DNA of 64,000 nucleotides from Alitta virens (taxonomy: Eukaryota; Annelida; Polychaeta; Phyllodocida; Nereididae). Position 1 is the first letter of the stretch; every line of letters begins with the position of its first letter. A model generated the notes under the pieces. That model was not told the DNA's origin, did not search any database, and saw only the letters and a program-made list of their open reading frames with translations. The stretch lies in NCBI GenBank assembly GCA_932294295.1, contig OW028579.1, positions 8,492,370-8,556,369 on the forward strand, in the 5' to 3' direction. A program made the translations under genes and the position numbers. Below are positions 1 through 11,500 of this stretch, one piece after another.

Positions 1-29
1 ATATAACTATGATTTTATGCTATGGGTTT

Positions 30-312
30 AGTGCAGTATAGCGGACCCAAATTTATGCCCATATTTGGCTTCCATTAAAACTGAAAATAGTCAGTATTTT
101 TTTACCAAAGGTTGTTGTGGCAAACAATAAGAATTACATATGTGTAGATAAAAGGGAAACAGCACAATAATAAACTGCGTTCTTGCCTTGAAAATGATCA
201 CAGCCGCACGTATGTTTGTGACGTCACATATTGAATTCAAGCATTTGACGTCATAGGCCTGGCAACGTCGCTTGTAAATATGGTCATAAATTTGGGTCTG
301 CTATACTGCACT
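30..312. mobile_element. Palindromic MITE, family H copy 1
   Basis: A 283-bp non-coding element with terminal inverted repeats of about 37 bp. The left end reads AGTGCAGTATAGCGGACCC and the right end is its reverse complement with two mismatches. A second copy lies at 5471-5781. No ORF inside, so it is a non-autonomous DNA transposon. The target duplication is unclear (possibly TTT here, AAA in copy 2). Superfamily not assigned. Confidence 0.8.
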
Positions 313-352
313 TTTTTCCATTGGATTTAAATTCTGTGCTGTTATATTTCAA

Positions 353-870
353 ATTAGCAAAACCCCTACAATGAATGCATCGCATGCAGTTTGAACAGAT
401 AAACATATACAGTATAGCTCAGATAAACATATACAGTATAGCTCATCTTGCTTAAAGTAAAGAAAATGAGCCATATATATGAAATGGATTAAAAGTTTAA
501 AAAGACCGCAAATTTTGTTAGCACAGTTGAATTCTACTATTATGTGTATTCTTTTAGGGGAATTCTAAAATTTTGTGCAATTCAGGCAAGTAGGAACTGA
601 ACAAGGATTTTCTGAACCAATCTCAGATTTTTGTCACTTACTTTTGTTGCCGAATTCCACAGGTTCTACCATAAAAATGTAATGAAAAATTATTATCTTA
701 TTCACAATTTTAAACAAAAGAAAAAAAAACCACAAACTTCGCCACCCAGCATATTTTCGGCATTTCCCAGTCCAATTCAGCCTCTTTCTGGAACTGGAAA
801 CGGCGGGAAAATTGTGTTTTCACATAATTCAGTGCTGACCCCCCCAATCTCAGCTGGACATTTCCCTTTA
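353..870. repeat. Dispersed repeat I, copy 1
   Basis: This block recurs at 5029-5470 and 5782-5900. Shared landmarks are the CAGATAAACATATACAGTAT motif and the region reading GCAAGTAGGAACTGAACAAG. The 24-bp CAGATAAAC unit is duplicated in tandem here (about 396-443) but single in the other copy. The phrase TTCAGCCTCTTTCTGG occurs many times between 776 and 6370. No coding potential seen. Confidence 0.7.
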
Positions 871-1368
871 AAGGGCCCTGGCAACAATGGTGTGAATGTT
901 TAGTTAGGAGTTTTGACTTGCAATCATGGTTGTTAGGGAGGTCATGTGACCCACAGGCAGTTGCTACATCCATTCAGCCTCTTTCTGGTTTTGTCAATGC
1001 TAGATATCAGCCAAACAGATCACAGAACTCGGCAGACCCAACCTGTGTTATTCACTCAGGGAACCAGAGAGGACCAAGCAGCGAAGCTATTGAAAATTTA
1101 GGGGCTATCTGTCACCAGGGTAAATCTTTATTACACTGTTGCACAATGAATGATTTTGCATACTACCACTACAATTGGACCTAATTTACATTCATTTATT
1201 TTTGGTAACTTATTGGGTAGAGCAATGAGCAGCAATGTAAGGCTGTCTGGAAAAACTGTAAATTTTGAAAATAGAATGGAAAATTTAAAAATAATCATAA
1301 AAGGCTTTTAGTAGTTAAGTAATTGTCAAGTCGGTGCAACAATATGAAGGTATAAATTGTTAATGTAC

Positions 1369-1595
1369 CCAGCTTTGAGTGCCCCAGCAAGTCTGAGACA
1401 ATGCTTGCTTGGTGGACAGGACACAATATAAATGATTTGATCGTCTGGAGCAGAATGATTAGCCTGAGAGGTAACTGGTTCAATGACCAGTAGTCGATGC
1501 ATGGATCCAACCAAGTAAGCTCCGCCCCCTTTGTCCAGTACTTTTAAATTTGATTTGAGGGATCCTACAATACATGCATTTGAACTTTTATCAAA
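1369..1595 (-). CDS. Candidate exon, unrecognised protein
   Basis: A minus-strand open frame of about 75 residues, from FDKSSNACIVGS to LAGALKAG. It is bounded by a possible AG acceptor (purine-rich just upstream) and a weak GTACAT donor. The composition (GGGAYLVGSMHRLLVIEP, IIYIVSCPPSKHC) looks like a folded protein rather than random AT-rich translation. It starts in phase 0, as the exon at 6860-7042 ends, so the two could belong to one gene, but I recognise neither. It could equally be a chance ORF in repeat-rich DNA. Confidence 0.25.
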
Positions 1596-1689
1596 CTCCC
1601 CCAGCCAGGAGACAAAATTAAAAAACAATTTATATCCATTATGGCCATCATTAAAATATATTGGATTTAAAGGTTTGTGATATAAAAAC

Positions 1690-2035
1690 CAAATGTTGCC
1701 ACTGCCCCTATTCAGTCAAGAGTTCAAGGTCACTTACTCTTTGAGGTCATGTGACCTGCCATTCAGCCTCATTCTGAGTTTCATTCAAGAGCCTTAAGTC
1801 TACTTGCAAGCATGGTCGTTAGGTGGGTTAGCCTCTTTCTGGTTTTGAATTAAATTAATAACGGTAAATAAAACAAATTTAGGTTTAGGAAGGTAACCAG
1901 ACCTTAGCTCCCTTAAGAAATACGCGTAGAAGGTCCTGGCTAAGCGGGAAGGATATACAAGGATTATCCAGAAAGGAGATAGCGTTTTAAATTTTGAATG
2001 GGAGAACAGAACCAAGATGGCTGCTGGTATCTACT
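1690..2035. repeat. Duplicated block shared with 5880-6165
   Basis: The sequence from the GGTCATGTGACCTGCCATTC motif through the AACAGAACCAAGATGGCTGC motif is repeated at 5920-6165 with small indels. Together with repeat I this suggests one longer ancestral repeat, split by later insertions. No gene is seen. Confidence 0.65.
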
Positions 2036-2039
2036 TCTA

Positions 2040-2520
2040 TATTGTGCTAAGGCCCGTAAGGGTCGGCGGTTTTTGCCGGAGGTAAACTCCGATCTGGCTG
2101 GGTGTTGGGCCAGTATTATTTTACCAGGGAATAGTTTATGTACTAACTTAGCTCAGGTTTAATTTCTGCGTGTTTTTCAGGTGTTATTTACTTCATTATT
2201 CCTCATTTAAGGTAAAAGAGTACAGTAACCAGTAAAACATTTGCGCGTCCATTGTGAGGCCGTTGCTAAGGGCCTTTCATCCTCTTTTTGAAATTGTGAC
2301 ATCACAAGTCAAAGCTGATACAGTTCCCTGGTCAAAGCACAGGCCACTGACTTCGGCGCTCAATCTATCTTATATCGTCAGCTGAAGGTAAACTCCGATC
2401 TGGCTGGGTGTTGGGCCATTATTACTTCACCAGTCCATGGCTGATACACTAACTTAGCTCAGCTTATATGTTTTTATGCTTTTTCAGGTGTTATTTACTT
2501 AATTGTTCCTCATTTTATTT
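2040..2520. repeat. Direct repeat pair, CCGATCTGGCTGGGTGTTGG
   Basis: About 130 bp starting with AAACTCCGATCTGGCTGGGT occurs at 2083-2215 and again at 2390-2520. Both copies run into TTTTCAGGTGTTATTTACTT and then ATT(A/G)TTCCTCATTT. Function unknown; probably the edge of a duplicated transposon. Confidence 0.6.
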
Positions 2521-2620
2521 CACAACGGACCCGCAAGCTCTTCTCTTGCCATGGCGACGTTGGCTTGCCAGTTCTGCAAACGGCCCCTAGGAGCGCTGTG
2601 GTCGCGTGTATATAAAAAAA

Positions 2621-3445
2621 GGAATGCAAGTAAAAACGTCCGAAAACCGAAACGCCGGATTCCCGAATCATCCAAAAATTGTCCAAAACATCCGATTTTT
2701 TCAATTTTGGCTATGTACACATGCACTTTTTTAACTTGAAGTAAATATAATTTCCTATTCTTAACAATTTTTTTCAAAAACCTCCATAGCTGCCATTATT
2801 GCAGATAGTTAGTGTAACAATGTGGTTTAAGTAGAGTTCAGGGATGACTTCTAAACTGCCATGTGTCACAATCGGAAGTTTTTATTTTTTTATTCCCTAA
2901 TTCCCTTATCCACTACAATTGTACATTTCCACCACTGTTATGTTCATTAAGTGTCAATATTTTCTTTAAACTTCACTTTGAATATGAGGTGTTATTTAAT
3001 TGTAATTTTATTTGCCTTCAAACATAATTATATTATCTGAATAAAACCATTGTATAAAACTATTGTATATGAGTAAAACTGTTATAATGCCTTTTTGACA
3101 TCATAAAATAACTGTACACTGGTCTAAAAACGTCATTTATGTATTATTAATGTATTTATTAGTAGCTATGTATAATTATTTATCAGGTCAGCACGTTCAA
3201 TTGGTGCGGTCAGCTTTAACTTTAATTAAAATCACTAAAAATCGGTCTTGCTCATCAAATCTCATGTTAGACAGAACTTGTATGTAAAAGAAATTAAATG
3301 AATTTTTAACAAACTATTGTGTAAAAGTACATAAAATAGCAGAAAAAAATAGTTTCGGACGTTTCGGACACTTTTCGTACGTTTAGGGATTCGGACGTTA
3401 TGGGTTTGGTGACGTTTCGGTTTTTGGACGTTTCGACTTGATACC
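2621..3445. mobile_element. Subterminal-array transposon, family F
   Basis: An 825-bp non-coding element. The left end begins GGAATGCAAGTAAAAACG and the reverse-complemented right end begins GGTATCAAGTCGAAACG. Inside both ends the phrase ACGTCCGAAA or CGGACGTTT recurs irregularly: 2635-2700 in one orientation and 3350-3440 in the other. Flanks are A-rich, so the target duplication cannot be fixed. A lone right end of this family is at 17012-17080. Confidence 0.7.
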
Positions 3446-4595
3446 AAAAATAGCCTAACCACGTGCAGTTTGTTTTTTCATCGATTTATATATATGGTAA
3501 CTTATCAATGGTATTAAAAAGGAGCATTGAATTTAATTTACATTGATAAGTTTGTTCGAATGTCATCCTTTTTTTTAATAAATGAGTAATAAATACTGCA
3601 TTGAAGTACCTACTGCTCCTGACAACTTGGATAAAATAAATAAATAATTTTTTTTAAATGGTAACAAAACTTGAAAACCTAACATATTTGTGCATTGACT
3701 ATTACATTCACCCTACAAATACACCAATAAGGTAATTCATTTTAGGATTTTAAATTAAATGGAGGCGTAAAGAAATATATAAAATATAATAAATCAATTC
3801 ATTCTACCTTGAATTTACATCTGAAAGCATTTGATTGAGCATTGCACTGTTATTATCATTGTGTATTATGTAGAATCACTCTTCAATTTTAATCTGTGAG
3901 TGTCGTGTCAGTTTTCTGTGCTTGCATATATTTCATGCAACATTTCAGAAGGTAACAAAACTCATAGTGACATCATGCTGAAGTCATAACAGCGTTGCTG
4001 TGTGCTTGGACAAACCAAAGATCCAAGCTGTGTATGGCCATGATTTCACATCTATTTTAAAGAATTACAGTTAACAGAATTGACCATCAGTAGCTAAAAT
4101 GTCGCAGAAAAAGAAAATTTTGAAGACATTTGGATGTAATTATTATATAAAAGTCTTTCTTATATATTACAAAGATTTTTTAATTTATAGTGCATGACAC
4201 GTACGTTTTACATATTGTTTGATGTAGCAGGTTGTTTTGCATTAACCATTACATTCACCCTACAAATATAAGGCCCAAGGCCAACATTCAACTATGTTGG
4301 TGTATATTTATCTTTAGCCACACTAAATCAGTGTTGTATAGCAGTATATTTTGCGGAAGTCCATGAAAATAATAAACATAAGTTATTGCTGCAGCAACCA
4401 TGAATAGGTTTATAACTAAATATACAATTTTGACTACAAACCTGTGAATTTATTTATAAATCAATGAGGACCAAAAATGTGAAATGTAGGCCTATTTCAA
4501 TTTTATTTTGCATTCCACAATTTCTTGGAAGTGAAGTGTATGAAGATAGTCCCAGTGACAATGAAATTGTAAGGAGCCCCCAAGCATGCAGATAC
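3446..4595. other. AT-rich stretch with no recognised feature
   Basis: No plausible exon, RNA gene or well-bounded element was seen. A short piece reading ATTACATTCACCCTACAAAT occurs twice (about 3701 and 4249), hinting at old repeat content. Confidence 0.5.
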
Positions 4596-4599
4596 GACA

Positions 4600-4870
4600 A
4601 ATAAAAAATGGACATTCGTTTTCGTATTCCCTCACTAAAATTGGCATTCTCTCATTATCCTCACAATCACCACCAAAATTTATAGCTCGCAATACATTTG
4701 TGTTCCTGCTTATATATGCCAACTTCGTAGATATATCCCGTTACCTCGAAAGTGATGCGTTCCCTCACAATGATCATGGAACCTGATGTTAGTGCATGAG
4801 GGAATGCAATGATCAAGAGTGAACACCTACTTTTTACGAGGGAATGCACACATACTTTCATGAGGGAACT
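4600..4870. repeat. Irregular inverted array of the phrase GAGGGAATGC
   Basis: The left half carries the phrase as TTCCCTCAC or close variants (about 4628, 4645, 4760). The right half carries it as GAGGGAA(T/C) (about 4798, 4840, 4862). The opposed orientation around about 4785 resembles the two ends of a short element of the array-ended type described for families A-F, but no terminus or target duplication could be fixed. Confidence 0.45.
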
Positions 4871-5028
4871 CATTTTTTTTATGTAGAAATGCAAATTTTC
4901 ATGTGAGATCACAATGATGTTTTCCCATATCATTACTTAGCCATTTTTATATTCACTAAGATTACCAAATTACTGAAGACCAAGATGATGCCGATGTTAG
5001 CCCCACGGGTTTGCGCTAGTTAATTTAT

Positions 5029-5470
5029 ACTAGCAAAACCTGTAACAATGTACAATGAATGCATCACATGCAGTTTGAACAGATAAACATATACAGTATA
5101 GCTCATCTTGCTTAACGTAAAGAAAATGAGCCATTAGTGTCTATATAAAATGGATTTACGCAATAAGTTTAAAAGATGGCAAATTTATCTTTTTTTCTTG
5201 TCACTTTATGTCACTAATTTGTACGTTTTCTGCCACCCCAACTTTGAGGTTCTGCCATCATATCTAAACAAAATAATTGAAAAAGAACCACGATTTCAAC
5301 AAGATGTTAGATAATGTCCTTTTCTGAATTAAATTTATAAACAAAAAAAATTCCTTTAGGTCAAACAACAATAATTTTTTTTTTTTTTTGTGCAATTCAG
5401 GCAAGTAGGAACTGAACAAGGATTTTCTGAACCAATATCTGATTTTTGTCACTTTTCAGTCTTTGGAAAA
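5029..5470. repeat. Dispersed repeat I, copy 2 (left part)
   Basis: Near-copy of 353-640, including the CAGATAAAC motif (once here) and the GCAAGTAGGAACTGAACAAG segment. The repeat is interrupted by the MITE at 5471-5781 and resumes at about 5790 with the TCTTTTGTTGCCGAA segment. Confidence 0.7.
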
Positions 5471-5781
5471 AGTGCAGTATAGCGGACCCAGATTTATGAC
5501 CATATTTAATGAGCCTCATAGCCAGGCCTATGACGTAAAAATGCTTGAAATCAATTTATGACGTCACAAACTAGGTAGTTATGACGGCGGTTTTCGTATT
5601 CACGGTAGAGACAGAGTTTATTTTTTGCTTTTTCATGGGGGCGGTAGCCCCCAAACCCCCGCTATTCTACACCAACTGTTATTTTAATTGTGCTAGAACT
5701 TCAAACTTGAATTATTTCATAAAATCTAATTTTTAATGGATGCCAAATTAGGGCATAAATTTGGGTCCGCTATACTGCACT
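5471..5781. mobile_element. Palindromic MITE, family H copy 2
   Basis: A 311-bp element whose ends match copy 1 (AGTGCAGTATAGCGGACCC at the left, its reverse complement at the right). It sits inside dispersed repeat I, whose uninterrupted form is near 640, so it inserted after that repeat was duplicated. No ORF. Confidence 0.8.
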
Positions 5782-5789
5782 AAACCCCA

Positions 5790-6165
5790 GTCTTTTGTTG
5801 CCGAACTCCCGAATTCCACATTTCTTGCCTTTCCCATTCCATAAAACAGCAATTCAGCCTCTTTCTGGAACTGGAAATGGCGGTAAAAATTGTGACGTCA
5901 CTTAGCTACCAAGGTTGGTGAGGTCATGTGACCTGCCATTCAGCCTCATTCTGAGTTTCATTCAAGAGCCTTAATTCTACTTGCAAGCATGGTTTTTAGG
6001 GGGGTCAGCCTCTTTCTGGTTTTGAATTTGATTTATAACGGTAAATAAAACAACAAATATGGATAGAAGGTCCTGGCTAAGGAAGGATATAGAAGGATTA
6101 TCCAGGGTGGAGATAGCGTTTTAAATTTCGAATGGGAGAACAGAACCAAGATGGCTGCCGGCATT
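5790..6165. repeat. Dispersed repeat I, copy 2 (right part)
   Basis: Continues copy 2 after the MITE and merges into the block shared with 1690-2035. It ends near the AACCAAGATGGCTGCCGGC motif, followed by a short GATGAT run and, at 6309-6324, sixteen consecutive G. No gene is seen between here and the exon at 6860. Confidence 0.6.
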
Positions 6166-6859
6166 AATTTATATGATGATGATGATGTTCAATAAGCGAA
6201 AGGTTGCCATTCAACCTCATTCTGAGCAGCTGAGTTTCATTCACAGGCCCTGGCAACAATGTTGTGAATGGTTGCAATGGAGCTTAAAATTGCAAGCATG
6301 GTTGTTAAGGGGGGGGGGGGGGGGAGTCATGCATGACTCACAGGACCTCCATTCAATCAGCCTCTTTCTGAAAGTGCTGGCGGCCATATTGGTAGCAAGC
6401 ATGTGCTCACTTTGGGAAAGTAGGGGTAAAATAGAGGAATAGAGTGTGAATAGCAAGTTGTAATGGTGACAGTTAGAACCAGAGAAGATAGAAATGATGT
6501 AGGCCATGGCATGACCGAGGCCCAAACAGCTGCGTGTATTGAGGCACAGATTTGGGCTTACTCAATTATATACATGAATGTATACAGACTTTAATTCAGC
6601 CCACCATAGAGATCCCCTTGAATCCCAATGCATTTATCTACTGAATTGGCTCCGGCATGCCTGACACATTGTTTTAAATGTTAATTAATACTGCTCTATG
6701 AGTTTAACCCACAGTAAAATTGTAAAATAAAGCCCGAGTTACATCACAATTAATATCAATAAAATTTGTTCACATTATTTTAAGGCTACTCAAAGCTTTA
6801 GCAAATTGTTAGGTAATTTGTCCTCTCCATCCTAAGTTATAGTCTTATTTTTGACTCAC

Positions 6860-7042
6860 ATGTGGTAGGGTTTTCCCAGACATTCCAGTGCTCGGTCTAT
6901 TTGAGGTGGCAGAGCCATGTCGTGAACCAGCTGATTCTAAGCGCGTAGAACTGGTGCTTGGACGAGGTCGGCTATTCTCAATTTCAACTGAATGTTCGTG
7001 CACACTGGCTTCACTGTCGGACATGTTGCCTGTGGACAGGTC
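6860..7042 (-). CDS. Candidate first coding exon, Ser-rich unknown protein
   Basis: A minus-strand exon with a good acceptor (T-rich tract then AAAG) at 7043 and a GTGAGT donor just below 6860. An ATG at 7024 opens 55 codons rich in Ser, Arg and Glu (MSDSEASVHEH, RPRPSTSSTRLES, RPSTGMSGK), ending in phase 0. The composition is that of a disordered N-terminus. A possible 5' UTR exon with donor GTAACT ends near 7206. The gene would run leftward and head-to-head with RBMX2; its identity is unknown. Confidence 0.4.
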
Positions 7043-8229
7043 CTTTAGAATTGAAAAAAAAATGTATTGAATTAATAGATGGTCAAAGATCGCGAAAACT
7101 AAAGTTGATTTTGAACTGACTTTGTAAGCCTTAATCTTGCACAAGTCAATCGTGGTCATTCAGTACACTTGCTCATCACAAACTAACATACAAAACTCAA
7201 GTTACCTATAAATTAGTTCTATGTTCGCCGCTCTAGATTGCTTTGCAAAGGAGTATAATACTGATTTTGCGTGTTTTGACTTCCTAGTTGTTATTGAACA
7301 ACTTTGGATCGAGGACCATAGGTTAATAGTGCCTGGGTTTGTTGTGCGACATTTGGTGAATTGCTCTAAATGAGAATCTGCAGATGCTCGCAGTGCTCAC
7401 ACACTAATTAAAATCACTATAGATGGCGCAAGCGGTCGACTTGAACACAGCTAACATATTTATTCACAGGTTGATGTCAAATTTGGGTTGTGATTCAACT
7501 TGAATCTCATTATTATTTTATTCCTACAGCAATGTGTTTTCAAGCACAAAAAAATGTGTACTTTGAGGTGCAACAAATTGACCTAGATTTCCACATCCTA
7601 GCAATTTAGTGAAAAACCTGTCAAATCTTGGCTTTCTGATTGGTTGCATCAAATGACGTCATACACACTTGCTTGTGACATCAAATTTATAGCTATTATT
7701 AGCCCAGTAATGTTGAATCTGAAAATTAGCCTTGTCTTTGAAAATGAGGGAAAATCAGTGTTGTGAAGCTTTCTGTCTAGTTTTAAGAAATAGCAAATAC
7801 ATTGTGTGAAGAAGGTGAGTGAATTCCATTTCATGGCCAAGGACTATCCCAAAATACTGAAAGTGAATGTCAAGTTGTTAGGTTCAGTTAAGACTTAAGT
7901 ACCGGCGTTTCCTAATAGAATCCTATGCTTCTATATTAACAAAGTGAACACCATTGAATTGTACATGGCCTGAATCTGGTCAGTGATTACAAGAAGTAAA
8001 GCATTAATTACACATTTATAGATAAGTCCTATAGGAAGTGATAGAAGTTACAAGTTGTCACCATTGACAAGCATTATTGTAAATGAATGACATTGAATAA
8101 CATTATCATTTATAAATTATAAAAATGAAATGGCTTTCAATTTCAAACACATGAATCACAGCTAGCATTGATAGTACAACGTTTAACACACCCCTACATG
8201 TCTTGTTCGACTGTCACCAAATTAGCAAT

Positions 8230-8558
8230 GGCAGAAATGGCACACAGCGTCCCTGGTAACGACGGGGCAGGTCATGTGATGTTATTATGTAACCTGATTG
8301 GTTGAAGTTTCAAGAATTGTTTTTACGACACACCTCTCCCGTTCGCTTTTTAAGATCGATGTTTATATTTCCTGTAGCTCTGTGATCATTCTTACTAAAT
8401 ACTAACTGCCTTTATGCATTATAATATTAAAACAAAATATTTTATTTATGTTTTTTTAACTTTTATATTTACGACACGAAATTTCATTTTCATCCATTAT
8501 CGCCCAGTGCCGGGTGGGCGAAGAAGAAACCGTGTTCGAAAAGTGTGTTACGAGCAAG
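8230..8558 (+). promoter_or_regulatory. Probable RBMX2 promoter and 5' UTR
   Basis: The region immediately upstream of the RBMX2 start codon, with a locally GC-richer patch at 8505-8550 next to the ATG. No defined TATA box or initiator can be claimed. The stretch from 7043 to 8230 holds no recognised gene. Confidence 0.3.
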
Positions 8559-8572
8559 ATGAATCCATTGAC
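8559..8572 (+). CDS. RBMX2: RBMX2 coding exon 1
   Basis: Fourteen coding bases encoding MNPL and two bases of Thr, followed by a perfect GTAAGT donor. It is too short to call on its own; the join to exon 2 (phase 2) and the family N-terminus MNPLT support it. Confidence 0.85.
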
Positions 8573-11500
8573 GTAAGTAGAATGTACATGCAATCTTTTT
8601 TTAAAGCAACTGTACAATCTTTTTTTAAGGCAACTGTAAAACTTTAGTGTCCACCAAAACGACACTGCAGCTCTGTGAAGTCACAGGCCTAAATTACATG
8701 AATACAGGTCATTTCGTAGACACGCAAAATCGTCGACATGCCAAGTCGTTGACACTTTTGAGGGTCAGGTACAAATTCGTTGACAATCCAACTCGTGTAA
8801 ATTCGTGATTGACGAAGTCGTTGACAAACTTAAAATCACTGTAACCAACTCGTTGACAGGTCATGACCAACTCGTTGACAGGTCATGACCAACTCGTTGA
8901 CAATTTAATGCAAATTCGTTGACAGCAAATTTGGGCATATACCATTTCGTCGACAAGTCGGTAAACTGCAGAGGGCGTGACTGGCAGTGCACAACAGTGA
9001 TAGTGGAGAGCAATGGGCAGGAAAAAGCAACGGTTTTATTTTTTCAAACTTGCAATTTATCACCTTATTATATATATTTATAAAAATACACTGAGTGACT
9101 CGATACGAAATTACATGTACCGTTCGCCGACTTCAGCTGACGAAAAGGCGGCGTCCTGTTGTATATAAAACCTTGGTTTTAAAAAATAATACAGGACGCA
9201 TTTTCGTCAAGTGAAGTTGTGAGATCAGTAATTTAGGCCTGTGCCACTGTGGTGCAGTGTTCATCTGAGACAGCTGTCTACCAGTTGATGAACTTGATGT
9301 GGATGGAAAACAACAACTTGAACAAGACACAACATTAATAATACCATTATCCAAAATGATCAAATTTCTGTTGCCAAAATTGCTAGTTTCTTCCAAATTA
9401 ACATACACTCAGCGACATTGAACTTTGCCACGGCATCGAGATTTGCCACCCCTTTAAAACATGATTATACACCTTGCAAGTTCATGATTTGTTTACAAAA
9501 CAAATTGTTTACATCATTGACGATATTCTATCACTGTGACAGGGGTCTAGTCAAGTGGTCCGCCCGGCGACTGGTCCTCTGACCAACTCGCCCGCCTGTA
9601 TAGCTGGTCCGCCAGTCTGGTCAACTCGTCCGCTACCTGTGGTCAACTGGCCTGCTACTATGAGTCAACTGGTCCGCCACTAAGTGTCAACTGGTCTGCC
9701 AGAAAATCAACTGGTCCTTTGCAAAAATTGAGAATTGCAATTGGCTACCAGTTGAGGGGTCCCCGTTGGACGTCGGGACAAGTAGGCTTTGCCGGCGCAC
9801 GTGTCGGGACAAGTAGGCTTTGCCAGCGGACGAGTTGGTAGCGGACGAGACGTCTGGCGGACGACTTGACCATACTCCCTGTGACAGCTATCTAATAAAG
9901 ATTTCATTTCAGTTTATTTAAAGTGGCAAATTTCAATGTTGTGGCAAATTTTAATGTCGCTGAGTGTATATGTAAGGAATCAGGTCTGACTCAGGGGCCC
10001 TTCTGTCAATACACTGTCATACGGAGTAGAGTCAAAACAGCCAACTACCATAACGGCCACTCCCCATGATGGCCAACAAGTCAAAACGGCCACTTCCCAT
10101 GACAGCCAATCACCAGGACGGCCACCTATATTTTTCATATTATATTATAAAGTAGGCCTAGATATAGTATTAATGAGTGACTGGTGAACTTGGCACTGCA
10201 GAGCTGGTGCTATAATCCTGGGGGCATGATCTAGGATGTTATCTACATAGTTTTATTCGTAGTGACAAGTTCTACGAGTTTATAATAAACGCATTTTTTA
10301 TATTATATCTTGTATTATATTAATTGTTTGCATGCCAAATTAATAATCTGAGAAAGCGAAGTAATCACATCCAGATCAGATCTAGTTTCTCATAATTTGT
10401 AATCCTTATTTTAAATCTTTTAATTTTTCCTTCAAGGTCGGCAAGGAAATCGTACCAAACAATTTTTTCTATCCCCCACAGTAAATCAATCTGATTTGTG
10501 AGATTTAAAGTTATGACATTAATAATGTTTTCTTATTCAGGAACATGCGAAATCTGCAGAAAATGAACCAGCGTGAGCTGGAAATGGGATTGACAGGAAC
10601 AAAAACTTCCTGGCATGAACAGTACAAGGACAGTGCTTGGATATTTGTCGGTGGACTGCCATATGATTTAACTGAAGGAGATGTCATTTGTGTCTTTTCT
10701 CAGTAAGTGATTTTACTTTAAAAGATATTAACATTTTTACTTTATCAAGTTTACAGCAGTTTAATATTGCTATTATACCAAGGTACTAGGTATGTTAACT
10801 TACGGCATATTCATTTACTATTTCAGATATGGTGAAATTGTGAATTTGAATTTAGTCCGCGACCAAAAGACAGGCAAATCAAAGGGCTTCTGTTTCATAT
10901 GCTATGAAAATCAAAGAAGCACGATTTTGGCGGTGGACAACTTAAATGGCATAAAGGTAAACTTTTGTCTTAATAATGAAATAAAGTTTATATTTTCCTT
11001 TATTACTGTACAGATCATTTTTGCAGCTGTTGGCACAGTTCAGTAATTAAGTTTAATCTAACCTGTAATACTTGTCTTCAACTTCTTTCCCATTTATATT
11101 AGGATAGATCTCATAAAGGTGATTGTCTGAACAGCTTTCAAGCAAATTGACAACTATTTCAAATGTAATTAAACATTTGTTAAAATGTGAATTCTATTGT
11201 GCTTGTCCACTATGGGGAAGCACATCTGTTCAGTGAAGTTTAACTGAGGGCAGGTCTGCTGGCACCATGAATACATAATACATCTTTAATGATATGTGAA
11301 GTATATGAAAGCCTATTTAATCTTTATTCCCTGATAATATTATAGTAAATAAGATAATAAATTTTGTATTAATAGGTGCTTGGAAGAATAATTCGTGTGG
11401 ATCATTGTAAAGATTACAAGCCTCCAAAGGACCATGGAGATGAGGATGAGATCACTAAAGAGGTCAGAATAAAGGGTGTAGCTCCGCAAGCGCCACCTGG

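Noticed and set aside
9130..9210. Imperfect inverted repeat GGCGTCCTGT / ACAGGACGC
   Set aside because: Short and imperfect; no flanking duplication or second copy seen, so not called as an element.
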